From assembly GCA_016179055.1 (NCBI GenBank), contig JACOSC010000150.1:1-58946 (forward strand): a DNA stretch of 58,946 bases. The letters run 5' to 3'. The notes beneath the pieces were generated by a model. That model saw nothing but the letters and a program-made list of their open reading frames with translations, was not told the DNA's origin and did no database searches. Positions 8,687 to 16,757 of the stretch are shown here, piece by piece; positions within the stretch are counted from its first letter, which is position 1; every line of letters starts with the position of its first letter. Both the position numbers and the translations under genes were made by a program. This stretch comes from Acidobacteriota bacterium. Its GTDB lineage: Bacteria > Acidobacteriota > UBA6911 > JACOSC01.

Positions 8687-9193
8687 ATGGTGACTATTTC
8701 TGCGCAACTTGTAGAAGAAACCTGGAGACGGATTGATGACTGCGGCCCGGACCAAGGCCCAGAAATGGTCGGCCACTATAGCAAGAGCCAGCCTAACATT
8801 TTCGAGTTTATGGTGGAATTTACTCGGGAGATCCAGCCGGAGTCGACCGAATTTGCCCTTTACATGAGCTATGTCATATGGCAGGTGTTCGACGCGGCCT
8901 ACGGCAAAGCCTACCCGGTTATCCTCCCCGAGGAGATCATCGCGGCCTATGAGACGAATGAGGTATGGGTGCAGCAGCACGACGGACTCGATGATATACA
9001 ACTGTATGAGCGCTTAGAGGCTGACACGCATCTTCGTCAGGTCAATCTCGTGATCTCGGTGCTGGATGCGCTATTTGCGCCCATGGGTTCTGAGGATCCC
9101 GACGAGATTAACATTCCAGAGGAAGATAAAGGCTATCTTTTTTTGCTCATGAAAACCATCATTGATGCTTTGGATAAGAAAATCGTGAACTAG
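8687..9193 (+). CDS. Hypothetical acidic cytosolic protein
   Basis: I do not recognise this 168-residue protein. It is acidic and predicted mostly helical, without a signal peptide or membrane segment. It has a Tyr/Met-rich centre (FALYMSYVIWQVFDAAYGKAY) and an EDPDEINIPEEDKGY segment near the end. The start at 8687 is set by GGAGG 8 nt upstream; a longer frame to 8618 lacks a ribosome site. It stands alone between the SNF2 gene and the convergent ArsA pair. Codon use resembles the neighbouring housekeeping genes, which supports a real gene. Function unknown. Confidence 0.65.
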   Translation: MVTISAQLVEETWRRIDDCGPDQGPEMVGHYSKSQPNIFEFMVEFTREIQPESTEFALYMSYVIWQVFDAAYGKAYPVILPEEIIAAYETNEVWVQQHDGLDDIQLYERLEADTHLRQVNLVISVLDALFAPMGSEDPDEINIPEEDKGYLFLLMKTIIDALDKKIVN

Positions 9194-9318
9194 GTGAGGC
9201 GTCGTCTCATGTCGGTACTGGCTCTTACATCCCAACCTGATAACCCTCGCAACGATCGCTATTAGAAAAGTACGCTCACCGATTGAATGCCTGCGCCACG
9301 TGCATGGCCGGCGCTCGG

Positions 9319-10482
9319 TTATCGACCAGCTTCCTCATTCCCCTCAACTAAAAACTGTGAGACTTTTTTTAGATCGGCCAGTCCGTGTATATCAGTCTCA
9401 AAATGCGGAATCCTTTGAATACCCGCCGACGCGCCGGTCTTGGCCAGCAGGCCCTGAATTTGGCGATCGTCGCTCTCGGCGATGCGCTCGATAGTTTGGA
9501 AATTGGTTACGAGCTTGTCCAAGAGCCGCGGCGGAAGAACCTCATTAGCCTCGACCCACCGCGTAAACTCTCCTTCGCTGACCGGTGAGGACATATAGCG
9601 GGGATGCACGCGATTCAAGATGAACCCGCCGAAATTGAATTTCTGGTCTTGCAAACGATGATAGAAAAACGCGGCCTCGGAAAGCGCGGCCGGCGAAGGC
9701 GTGGCCACCACTAAGAATAAAGCGTCGGGATCTCTCAAGATCTGACGCACCTGTGCGGCTCGTTGTCGGAAGCCTTCAAACATTTCATCGTCGGCGGCGC
9801 GCAGAAAATCAGCTATGTCTTTCAACATTTCGAGGCCGAGCAGACGGCTGATAGCCTGGAGAATCGGCGACGTCACCGCCGTAAACAAGTAAAATCCCAC
9901 GCGCCCCAAACCGAAATACGGCTTCATCAACAGACGGACCGGCCGACTGCCCAACAGGTTCAGCAAGCGCTCCGGGGCATCCAAGAAATCCAGGGCGCGG
10001 CGATTGGGCGGCGTATCCAAGACAATAAGATCATACGTGCGCTTTTGATAAATCTCGTAGAGCTTTTCCATCGCCATGTATTCATGGGTTCCGGCCAGCG
10101 CGCTGGAAATATGCTGATAATAGCGGTTACTTAATATTGTCTTAAGTCGCTCGTCGGAGTGGCTATAGCGCTCAACCAGATCATCGAATGTCTGCTTGGG
10201 ATCCAGCATCATTGCATAGAGTTCACCCGCCGGCTCTAGGCCGAGCCGTGCGAGTCTCTGTGCGGACACTCGTTGCTCAACGTTACCGAGGCCCTTCATG
10301 CCCAGCGTGTCGGCCAGCCGCTTGGCAGGATCAATCGTCAGCACCAGAGTCTTGTATCCGGCCAGCGCGGCTTGTAGTCCAATCGCCGCGGAAACGGTGG
10401 TTTTGCCCACACCGCCGGCGCCGCAACAAATCAGCAACTTTCCCGGGGGTCCTTTTTTCTTTAGGAAACTCAAGCGCCTCAT
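9319..10482 (-). CDS. ArsA/GET3-family ATPase, second of pair
   Basis: The 387-residue protein has the deviant Walker A of the ArsA/GET3 class (GAGGVGKTT, residues 17-25), the LTIDPAKRLADTLG switch stretch, and the LDTPPNRRALDFLDAP motif. These P-loop ATPases work as dimers; in eukaryotes GET3 targets tail-anchored proteins and in some bacteria ArsA drives arsenite export. No arsenic gene (arsB, arsD, arsC) is nearby, so a general chaperone or envelope role is more likely. Start 10482 overlaps the upstream gene's stop (ATGA). Together the pair resembles the paired ArsA ATPases of actinobacteria and other phyla, which probably form a heterodimer. Confidence 0.9.
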   Translation of the reverse strand: MRRLSFLKKKGPPGKLLICCGAGGVGKTTVSAAIGLQAALAGYKTLVLTIDPAKRLADTLGMKGLGNVEQRVSAQRLARLGLEPAGELYAMMLDPKQTFDDLVERYSHSDERLKTILSNRYYQHISSALAGTHEYMAMEKLYEIYQKRTYDLIVLDTPPNRRALDFLDAPERLLNLLGSRPVRLLMKPYFGLGRVGFYLFTAVTSPILQAISRLLGLEMLKDIADFLRAADDEMFEGFRQRAAQVRQILRDPDALFLVVATPSPAALSEAAFFYHRLQDQKFNFGGFILNRVHPRYMSSPVSEGEFTRWVEANEVLPPRLLDKLVTNFQTIERIAESDDRQIQGLLAKTGASAGIQRIPHFETDIHGLADLKKVSQFLVEGNEEAGR

Positions 10483-11423
10483 GTCGGAACGCTCCGCAGC
10501 AGTTCTTCGGCCATTTCTTCCAAATAGCACACCGCCACTACATCACTGCGCCTGAAGGGGATCTCCACAAACTGGGCTTTGATGGATTCCTTTAATCGTT
10601 TAACATAGTGATCCTGCTGCACACGCCGCCCAATGGCAATGCGTGCCGAAAGCAGAACCGTGGGCAGGAAACCCGTGTTGGACGCATCACGGCGCAGCGC
10701 CCGCAGCCGCCGCTTTATTTCAAGGCTCTCCCGAGTCGTAAAAGCTTTTGGGTGGCAGGCGTTGATAAAAACCCAACCCACCGGCATAGCCAACACCTCG
10801 GCCGCCGCCTTATAGATCTGTATGGTCTCGATCACCGGGAGCTCTTCCGGCAAGGTCACCAAATAGAGCGACGTCTTTTTCCGATGCTGCAGCAGGCCCA
10901 AAACAGCTTCGGTCTGGGACTTAATCGGACCTATCCCAATCATATCCATTAATACTTGCGGTACCTGCAGAAAGCTGAGTCCATGCCCGGCGGCCGGCGC
11001 ATCCACAATAATCAAATCATAATGATAGGCGTCCGAGGCCGCATCGCGTTCCTGCTCCCAAAGCCAGATTTTTCCAAGCGTCATAATCTCCCGCAGGCCG
11101 GGGGTGCCTGTGGCGAGATAGTCGAGGAGTCTATTTCGTGTGATACGATTGGCGATGAATTGGTTTTTTATGAAGGTATGGACATACTCGTTAACTGCCA
11201 TTCGGGGATCAACCCGTACGGCCGAAATGAGGCTATAAATTTCCTTCGGGGTATGACCAATGGTGTCCTTGCCAAACCCAGCCGCCAGGGCATCGTCGCC
11301 GCCGACGTCAACGAGCAGCACTTTTTTTCCCAATTTACTGGCGGCCACGGCCATGGCGCTACTGATGGTGGTTTTGCCGACTCCCCCTTTACCGGTGACA
11401 AAGATCAAGCGCTTATTAAACAT
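10479..11423 (-). CDS. ArsA/GET3-family ATPase, first of pair
   Basis: The 314-residue product begins with FVTGKGGVGKTT (P-loop, residues 8-19), followed by LLVDVGGDDALAAGFG and LIIVDAPAAGHGLSFL, the latter a hallmark of the shorter partner in bacterial ArsA pairs. It lacks the Cys residues of true arsenite-binding ArsA. Its stop overlaps the next ATPase start by ATGA, so equal amounts of both subunits are expected. The divergent side (11424-11615) contains only a transposase scrap. Likely cytosolic and membrane-associated through a client; substrate unknown. Confidence 0.9.
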   Translation of the reverse strand: MFNKRLIFVTGKGGVGKTTISSAMAVAASKLGKKVLLVDVGGDDALAAGFGKDTIGHTPKEIYSLISAVRVDPRMAVNEYVHTFIKNQFIANRITRNRLLDYLATGTPGLREIMTLGKIWLWEQERDAASDAYHYDLIIVDAPAAGHGLSFLQVPQVLMDMIGIGPIKSQTEAVLGLLQHRKKTSLYLVTLPEELPVIETIQIYKAAAEVLAMPVGWVFINACHPKAFTTRESLEIKRRLRALRRDASNTGFLPTVLLSARIAIGRRVQQDHYVKRLKESIKAQFVEIPFRRSDVVAVCYLEEMAEELLRSVPT

Positions 11424-11431
11424 GTTGGGCC

Positions 11432-11569
11432 GTCATCACCGACGATCAAGTCATCGTCACACTCGACCAGCGCGCTTATAACCCCTGCCTTGTTGCCTCA
11501 GAGCTTGCCGACGCCACAACGCTCATGCCGTGGTTCGGCAACAAGCGACTGGTCATCCGCTTTGCCTAA
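11432..11569 (+). pseudogene. Possible transposase C-terminal scrap
   Basis: A 45-codon frame without a start encodes VIVTLDQRAYNP and TTLMPWFGNKRLVIRF before a stop. This beta-strand pattern with PWFGNKRL is like the last residues of some IS transposases or their accessory domains. It overlaps nothing and lies in the gap between arsA and ridA, so it is most likely a decayed insertion. The family assignment is uncertain. Confidence 0.4.
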
Positions 11570-11615
11570 ATCCTGCTCCCGTCGTTAGGCATTTCCAGAA
11601 TCGTGGAAATCGAGG

Positions 11616-11993
11616 CTAGGCCAACGCAATCACATCGATTTCAACCAGTACGTCCTTCGGCAAACGGGCCGCCTCCACCGTCGAGCGTGCTGGATATGGC
11701 TCCGTGAGATACTTGCTGTAAATCTCATTCATCTTCGGAAAATCAGCCATGCTCTTCAAGAAGACGGTAGTGCGCACGACCTTGGCCAAGGAGCTTCCGG
11801 CCGCCGCCAGAATATTGGAAACATTCTGCAGCACCCGTTCGGTTTGCTGTTGCGCGTCACCCTCGATGAGTTGATTGGTGGCCGGGTCAATGCTAATCTG
11901 CCCGGAAATAAAGATAAACCCATTGGCTCTCACGGCCTGAGAATAAGGCCCAATAGCCGCCGGCGCCGTATGTGTCTTGATCGCTTCTTTCAT
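11616..11993 (-). CDS. ridA: RidA family (YjgF/UK114) enamine/imine deaminase
   Basis: The 125-residue protein is a full-length RidA: AIGPYSQAV near the N-terminus, FISGQISIDP, then the RSTVEAARLPKDVLVEIDVIA ending, which contains the active-site Arg. RidA is a cytosolic trimer that hydrolyses reactive enamine/imine intermediates made by PLP enzymes such as threonine dehydratase. The start at 11993 follows an AAGGA-type site; frames further upstream run into a dispersed repeat and are not family-like. It is a stand-alone gene between arsA and the nap genes. Confidence 0.95.
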   Translation of the reverse strand: MKEAIKTHTAPAAIGPYSQAVRANGFIFISGQISIDPATNQLIEGDAQQQTERVLQNVSNILAAAGSSLAKVVRTTVFLKSMADFPKMNEIYSKYLTEPYPARSTVEAARLPKDVLVEIDVIALA

Positions 11994-12013
11994 TACGTCC
12001 TTCCATGAGAATA

Positions 12014-12104
12014 CAGAACCGGGAGCGGTAGCGACCGGGTCTATGTCCAATCCAGTGCTTATCCGGTGGCTACCGCTCTCAGTTCTATATCGGCTTCGGC
12101 CTCC
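12014..12104. repeat. Dispersed GAACCGGGAGCGGTAG palindrome, copy 1
   Basis: About 90 bp with terminal inverted repeats built on GAACCGGGAGCGGTAG / CTACCGCTCTCAGTTC, lying just upstream of ridA. A second copy with the same ends and a similar centre is at 39066-39157. The two share the outer ends and the trailing TATCGGCT, so they belong to one small non-coding repeat family. It sits in the ridA leader, so it could form an mRNA hairpin there. Confidence 0.8.
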
Positions 12105-12131
12105 CAAGGCTTGAGTGTATGAACGGTTACC

Positions 12132-12560
12132 CTATTTCTTTTGTGCGACGGGTGGCGCTTCGGTGGATTGCGGCACATGGCATTGGCTACAATTGTAACG
12201 AATTCCGATCACCGTGGCACTCTTCTTTTCCCCCGTATAAGCGTTCATAAAATGCGAGGCAGGTACCTTGGTCGAGCGATGCCCAACTCCAAAGTCCGTG
12301 CCTTCGAAGTGACAACCAAGGCAATCGTTTGAAGTTCTGGTCGTGGCGAGGCCGTCAACATTATGGGGAATCAGCGGGGGCGCTCCTGCATAGGATCGCT
12401 CAATTACTGTGGTCTCACCTGGAGAAGTATCCGGGTAGACGTTCTTCCCCGGCTTGCCGGTTGTGAGTCCCTTGGCTTGAAAAACTCGTTCGGTCTGTGC
12501 CACAGAGATGGAGACCAGAAGCAGCAATGCCAGTAGCGCAAATGTCAGAGATCTTGCCAT
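12132..12560 (-). CDS. napB: Periplasmic nitrate reductase diheme cytochrome subunit (NapB-like)
   Basis: The 142-residue protein has a cleavable signal peptide (residues 1-21, ending SVAQ) and two CxxCH haem c sites, CLGCH and CSQCH, plus distal His residues. This is the composition of NapB, the small electron-entry subunit of periplasmic nitrate reductase. It begins 15 nt after napA on the same strand, so it is the second gene of a napAB operon. A GTG three codons upstream is an alternative start. No napC, napG/H or napD is visible, so the electron donor must be encoded elsewhere or be a soluble cytochrome. Confidence 0.85.
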   Translation of the reverse strand: MARSLTFALLALLLLVSISVAQTERVFQAKGLTTGKPGKNVYPDTSPGETTVIERSYAGAPPLIPHNVDGLATTRTSNDCLGCHFEGTDFGVGHRSTKVPASHFMNAYTGEKKSATVIGIRYNCSQCHVPQSTEAPPVAQKK

Positions 12561-12575
12561 GAGGTACACCTATCC

Positions 12576-14972
12576 TTATGTAATCTTTTCAATTCTGACG
12601 GCGCACTTCTTGAAATCCGTCTGTTTCGAGATCGGACAAAATGCGTCCAAAGTTACGTGGTTAATCAACACATCTTCATCGAACCAGGGAACGTACACCA
12701 TGCCTTCTTGTGGAGTGACGCGCCCACCGACTTCGGCATAAAGCACAACCTCTCCCCGGCGGGATACAATTTTTATTTTGTCTCCGGTCTTAACCGGCAA
12801 TTTCTCGGCGTCCTTGGGATGAAAACTGGCTGTGGCATGCGGGTAGGCCTGGTAAAGACTCTTAACCCGTCGAGTCATCGTCCCCGAATGCCAGTGTTCC
12901 AGCACGCGTCCCGTGCATAGCCAGAAGGGATAATCGGCGCTGGGCAACTCCGGCGGCGCCTCATAGGGTCGCAGCCATATGGTGGCTTTGTTGCCTTGCT
13001 TTTTGTTCCCGTAAAACTGCAGACCGGTCCCCTTCTCCACGTACGGGTCGTAACCTTCACGGTAGCGCATGACGGTCTCCTTGCCCTTGACGACCGGCCA
13101 GCGCAGCCCGCGGGTCTCGTGATAGACGTCGAAGGGCGCCAGATCATGACCGTGGCCTAAACCGAATTGGCGATATTCTTCCCATAGCGCTTTTTCAATA
13201 TGAAAGCCGGCCGCGGCGCTCGCATCGGAGGGATGATAGCTTTTGGGCAGCGGATATTGGGCGCGCGGATAATCAAACAGTTTTCCATGACCCATGCGGC
13301 GAGCGAACTCGAGTATCTGCCAAAGGTCGGATTTGGCTTCACCGGGCGCGTTCACCATTTTTTTCCAAAACTGGGTTCGACGTTCGGAATTGCCGAAGGA
13401 ACCTTCTTTTTCAAGCCACATGGCGCTCGGAAGCACTACGTCAGCCACTTCCGTCGACCGCGTCGGATAGATGTCGGAAACTACAATAAAGCGATCGTCC
13501 TTTAACGCGCCCGTCTTATAACGCTTCAGGTTTGGAAAATCTTGAAACGGATTGGCGGTCAAACTCCAGAAGAAAAGCACCTCGCCCCGATCCACGGCCC
13601 GCAGCAACTCCACCGCGTGGTACGTAGGCTTGTCGGGAATGGTTCCCGGGGAAAGTTTCCAAATCTTCTCGGTCTTTTCTCGATGTTCGGGATTGGTCAC
13701 AACCATATCGGCCGGCAAGCGATGTGTAAAGGTTCCCACTTCGCGACATGTGCCACAGGCGCTCGGCTGACCGGTCAGCGAATAGGGTTGGTTTCCCAGC
13801 TCACTGATTTTTCCAGTCAGGAGGTGAAGGTTATAGAGGAGATTGTTCATCCATGTGCCGCGTGTATGCTGGTTAACGCCCATTGTCCAGAACGACATGA
13901 CCTTCACGTTGGGATTTCCGTACAGGTCCGCCAGATAGGCCAGTTTTTCCGGCGGCACCCCGCTAATATTTTCGACGTACATCGGCGTGTAGCGTGTGAG
14001 GTAGTTCTTGTACTCTTCGAAGCTCGACGCCACGGGGACGTCCTCAAATGCAAATTTATCCTCCAGGCCATAGCCGATGTTTTCCTTGCCCCGCTTGAAG
14101 GCAACATGTTTCTCAACAAATTCTTTGTTGACTTTCCCCTGCTGTATGAGGAGATTGGCTATGCCGTTGGCGATAGCCAGGTCGGAGCTCGGCTTGAAAA
14201 GAATTTCTTCCGCGGCCATGTTGGACGACATATTAGAAATAGTAGTGAGATTAACCAGGACAGCCTTGCGGTTGGCCAGCAGCCGGTCGGTGATCTTGGC
14301 AAAAAGCACCGGGTGCATTTCTGCCATGTTGGCGCCCCATAGGATAAAGGCGTCGGCATGAGCAAAATCATCATAGCTGCCCATCGGCTCATCCATTCCG
14401 AAAGTGGTCATAAACCCGGTAACCGCGCTGGCCATACAGTGGCGAGCGTTTACCTCCAAACTGTTGGAGCGCAAGCCGCCTTTGAAGAGCTTCAACGCCG
14501 CGTACCCTTCCCATATGGTCCATTGTCCGGAGCCAAACATGGAGACCGCTGTGGAGCCTTTTTGCTGGATCGTCGCTTTGGCCTTCATCACCATGAGATC
14601 CAAGGCTTCGTTCCAAGTGGCTTCGACCAGCCGGCCCTGTTTGTGATATTGACCATTTTTCTTTCGAATCAGGGGCTTGGTCAGCCGGTCCTCTCCATAT
14701 TGGATAAATGGCAGCGAGTAGCCTTTGATACAGAGCGTCCCTTGACTGACCGGGGATTGGGGATCGCCTTTAACCGCCATTATTTTTCCGTTCTTTACGC
14801 CGACGAGAACGCCGCAGCCCGTCCCGCAAAAACGACAAGGCGCCTTATCCCAAATCAAGTCTTTTTCCGGATCGCCGGCGAAGGTCTCATAAGGGTTGAA
14901 ATAGATTATGCCTCCCAAAACCGAGAGCGCAACAGAGCTTTCTTTAATGAAGTCGCGTCGGCTAACTTTCAT
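12576..14972 (-). CDS. napA: Periplasmic nitrate reductase catalytic subunit NapA
   Basis: The 798-residue molybdoenzyme carries a twin-arginine signal (SRRDFIK, residues 4-10), then the [4Fe-4S] ligands C46, C49, C53 and C81, and the molybdenum ligand Cys179 in NARHCMASA, the signature that separates NapA from formate dehydrogenase (Sec/Cys context) and NarG (Asp). C-terminal molybdopterin-binding domain ends in the usual CAVRIEK. It reduces nitrate to nitrite in the periplasm using bis-MGD. Start chosen by AGAGGA 8 nt upstream. The operon is only napA-napB; the NapD chaperone is not adjacent. The FCGTGCGV and GSGQWTIWEGY stretches fit NapA of non-proteobacterial type. Confidence 0.95.
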   Translation of the reverse strand: MKVSRRDFIKESSVALSVLGGIIYFNPYETFAGDPEKDLIWDKAPCRFCGTGCGVLVGVKNGKIMAVKGDPQSPVSQGTLCIKGYSLPFIQYGEDRLTKPLIRKKNGQYHKQGRLVEATWNEALDLMVMKAKATIQQKGSTAVSMFGSGQWTIWEGYAALKLFKGGLRSNSLEVNARHCMASAVTGFMTTFGMDEPMGSYDDFAHADAFILWGANMAEMHPVLFAKITDRLLANRKAVLVNLTTISNMSSNMAAEEILFKPSSDLAIANGIANLLIQQGKVNKEFVEKHVAFKRGKENIGYGLEDKFAFEDVPVASSFEEYKNYLTRYTPMYVENISGVPPEKLAYLADLYGNPNVKVMSFWTMGVNQHTRGTWMNNLLYNLHLLTGKISELGNQPYSLTGQPSACGTCREVGTFTHRLPADMVVTNPEHREKTEKIWKLSPGTIPDKPTYHAVELLRAVDRGEVLFFWSLTANPFQDFPNLKRYKTGALKDDRFIVVSDIYPTRSTEVADVVLPSAMWLEKEGSFGNSERRTQFWKKMVNAPGEAKSDLWQILEFARRMGHGKLFDYPRAQYPLPKSYHPSDASAAAGFHIEKALWEEYRQFGLGHGHDLAPFDVYHETRGLRWPVVKGKETVMRYREGYDPYVEKGTGLQFYGNKKQGNKATIWLRPYEAPPELPSADYPFWLCTGRVLEHWHSGTMTRRVKSLYQAYPHATASFHPKDAEKLPVKTGDKIKIVSRRGEVVLYAEVGGRVTPQEGMVYVPWFDEDVLINHVTLDAFCPISKQTDFKKCAVRIEKIT

Positions 14973-15432
14973 GATTAATTCCTCTCGTTAGGCTTCGCAT
15001 GGCGGCCGGTCGTGTCGGGCGCCGCGCCGGCACGACCTCAATGCCAAGCTTGTTTTTTTTAAATCAAGTCAGTCAAGGATACATGGCGAGTAAAAGTAGG
15101 ATCTCTATCCTTCTCTATCTGCGCGAAAATAAGTTCCACAGATGGACCCTCCGAACTCCCCCCACAAAGCTCATCGGCCAAATTCTTTTTTCTCATCTAT
15201 TCAGCGTCCTCACGGTTCAATTAAGATATGCACGATCGCTCTCGCAGCTTAGCCAATGCGATCCGGCATCCACCTCTAATACGCGTTAGTTTAAGCGGCG
15301 CTAGGTCCCCCCCAAAGGTCAGTACTCTAACATAAACTTGGCGGGATACCCAAGGGGGCCCGCCAAATCTTAACACGTCGCTGCAAAGTGCGCAGGTGGC
15401 CCTCTTGGTAGCGGCCCGCATAATTATTTTGG
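14973..15432. other. napA upstream region with hairpin
   Basis: No gene is supported here. Arms GGTCGTG (15008-15014) and CACGACC (15031-15037) enclose a further GC-rich pairing, forming a hairpin about 35 nt upstream of napA that would lie in its leader. The rest is AT-rich non-coding DNA grading into the istA remnant. A regulatory site for nap expression would be expected here but no known operator was recognised. Confidence 0.45.
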
Positions 15433-15686
15433 CACTGTAATCAAAGATCGTCACGGCCTCGAACGTCGGCTCCCGCTGGAGCAGCGCTTCGATTTCCGGC
15501 CAGTTCTCCTGAAAGATATCTGTCCGCGTCCGCCACTTGCGCGCGGTTTGGCTATGACTGGCGAGCTTTCCCAGTTGCCGATACTTACGCGCGGTCTTCT
15601 AATCCCGCTTTCAACGCCGCCGTAGCCGACATCGCATCACTTTGGCTTAATTTCATCAGTCGCCTCTCTTGTCGATCACTGACCAT
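15433..15686 (-). pseudogene. IS21-family transposase (istA) N-terminal remnant, frameshifted
   Basis: From an ATG at 15686, with AAGGAGG upstream, the frame reads RRLMKLSQSDAMSATAALKAG; after a one-base shift near 15600 it continues as TARKYRQLGKL, WRTRTDIFQENWPEIEALL and EPTFEAVTIFDY. This is the N-terminal HTH and linker of IstA (IS21 transposase). The rest of the ~500-residue protein and istB are missing. The combination of frameshift and truncation shows that it is dead. It indicates past IS21 activity next to the ATPase/TOPRIM pair. Confidence 0.75.
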
Positions 15687-15795
15687 CCAAGCCTCCTTGC
15701 TTTAGGGTCCTTGGATAGTCTAGCCGCTCTCACAAAGGCGGGAATTCTAGTTGTCGTCGACCGGTATTTATAATTGACGCTCATTACGCCAGGAA

Positions 15796-16056
15796 TTGGA
15801 CCCAACACTACTTTCGGATGAGTTGCAGGGGCTTAAGGAAAATAGTCCGCGATATCAGGCGATTATCCGTCGCGCCGTCGAGAGAGAGCGCCAGCGATTG
15901 GCCGGGAGGAGGAAAAAAATAGCCGAGCCGGAGACGAATCTAGGAAAGCAGCTTAAAGAACAGATGGATGCCCCCACGCCCGTGATTGATCGGATCGTTA
16001 AGAACAGGAGTCGAGAGATTCTCAAGAAATATCGCCCGCGCGGACCAGTTCACTAG
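15796..16056 (+). CDS. Small charged hypothetical protein
   Basis: The 86-residue product (TTG start, the only start in frame) is highly charged and helical: RRAVERERQRLAGRRKK, then a Glu/Lys stretch and a basic RPRG end. No domain is recognised. A stop lies 18 nt upstream in frame and the Shine-Dalgarno match is poor (AGGAA too close), so expression is doubtful. It points toward the convergent TOPRIM gene. It may be a small accessory protein of the pocket, or a chance frame. Confidence 0.35.
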   Translation: MDPTLLSDELQGLKENSPRYQAIIRRAVERERQRLAGRRKKIAEPETNLGKQLKEQMDAPTPVIDRIVKNRSREILKKYRPRGPVH

Positions 16057-16100
16057 ATTCACCAGGCATCTTTTCCAAATGAATATTGCCTGCCTCTATG

Positions 16101-16757
16101 TCAGATATTACTCCCTCGGATGCTGGATAAATATTCGACAAATGGCTTAAAGCATTGTGAGCACCGATCTGCAATTTCCTGGTAATTACTTCTACCTAGA
16201 ATAATGGGCGCATCGGCTGTGTTCTTATACCTCTGATGATGCCTTTCAAAGATTGCCTCTACAATCCGCTTAGGTGGTCGCTCATGATTTTGATCCTCAA
16301 CTGGTATACACCATGTTACGGACAAGGAATCTACTTTCAGTCGGTTTTGCAGCGCTTTTTCAGAAGCAAGGACGAGCGCTTCTAAATCATATTTAAAGCA
16401 AAAAACTTTAAAGCGTTCCTTAACTCGGTCGTCGGCTTTATTAATTTTACGGTGCAATGCTTGTTCAAAGTTATGAAAAATCCCATTCCGCAGTTCATCA
16501 AACGTCTCATGTGGGAAAATCACGTCTTTAGGGTAAAGATCCGGCATTGCTACTACAATTGAATAAGGATCGTTGACGAGGATATTAGCTGCCCGTATCG
16601 GAACTTTTCTCAGCAACGATTTTTTCTTATCGCCTGGCGGTGACTGGATGAACTTAATCGCTACCCCTTCGCCCTTTTTTTTATCAAGTAGCGGCCTTAA
16701 CAAAGCTTCCATCGCGAGTGTGTCTGACGGCCCCTCCACGTAGACCATAACCCTCAT
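16101..16757 (-). CDS. TOPRIM-domain protein (DUF4276), ATPase partner
   Basis: The 218-residue protein is DUF4276-like. An N-terminal TOPRIM core shows VYVEGPSD (Glu8) and VVAMPDLYPKD (Asp73, Asp78), the usual Mg-binding triad of OLD-type and AriB-type nucleases. C-terminal half is helical with LGRSNYQEIADRCSQCF. DUF4276 proteins pair with AAA ATPases in anti-phage systems, e.g. AriB of PARIS. The ATG at 16757 overlaps the ATPase stop (ATGA), so the two are translated as a unit. An alternative GTG lies three codons earlier. Expected role: effector nuclease released or activated by the ATPase; this is inference from family and context. Confidence 0.85.
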   Translation of the reverse strand: MRVMVYVEGPSDTLAMEALLRPLLDKKKGEGVAIKFIQSPPGDKKKSLLRKVPIRAANILVNDPYSIVVAMPDLYPKDVIFPHETFDELRNGIFHNFEQALHRKINKADDRVKERFKVFCFKYDLEALVLASEKALQNRLKVDSLSVTWCIPVEDQNHERPPKRIVEAIFERHHQRYKNTADAPIILGRSNYQEIADRCSQCFKPFVEYLSSIRGSNI

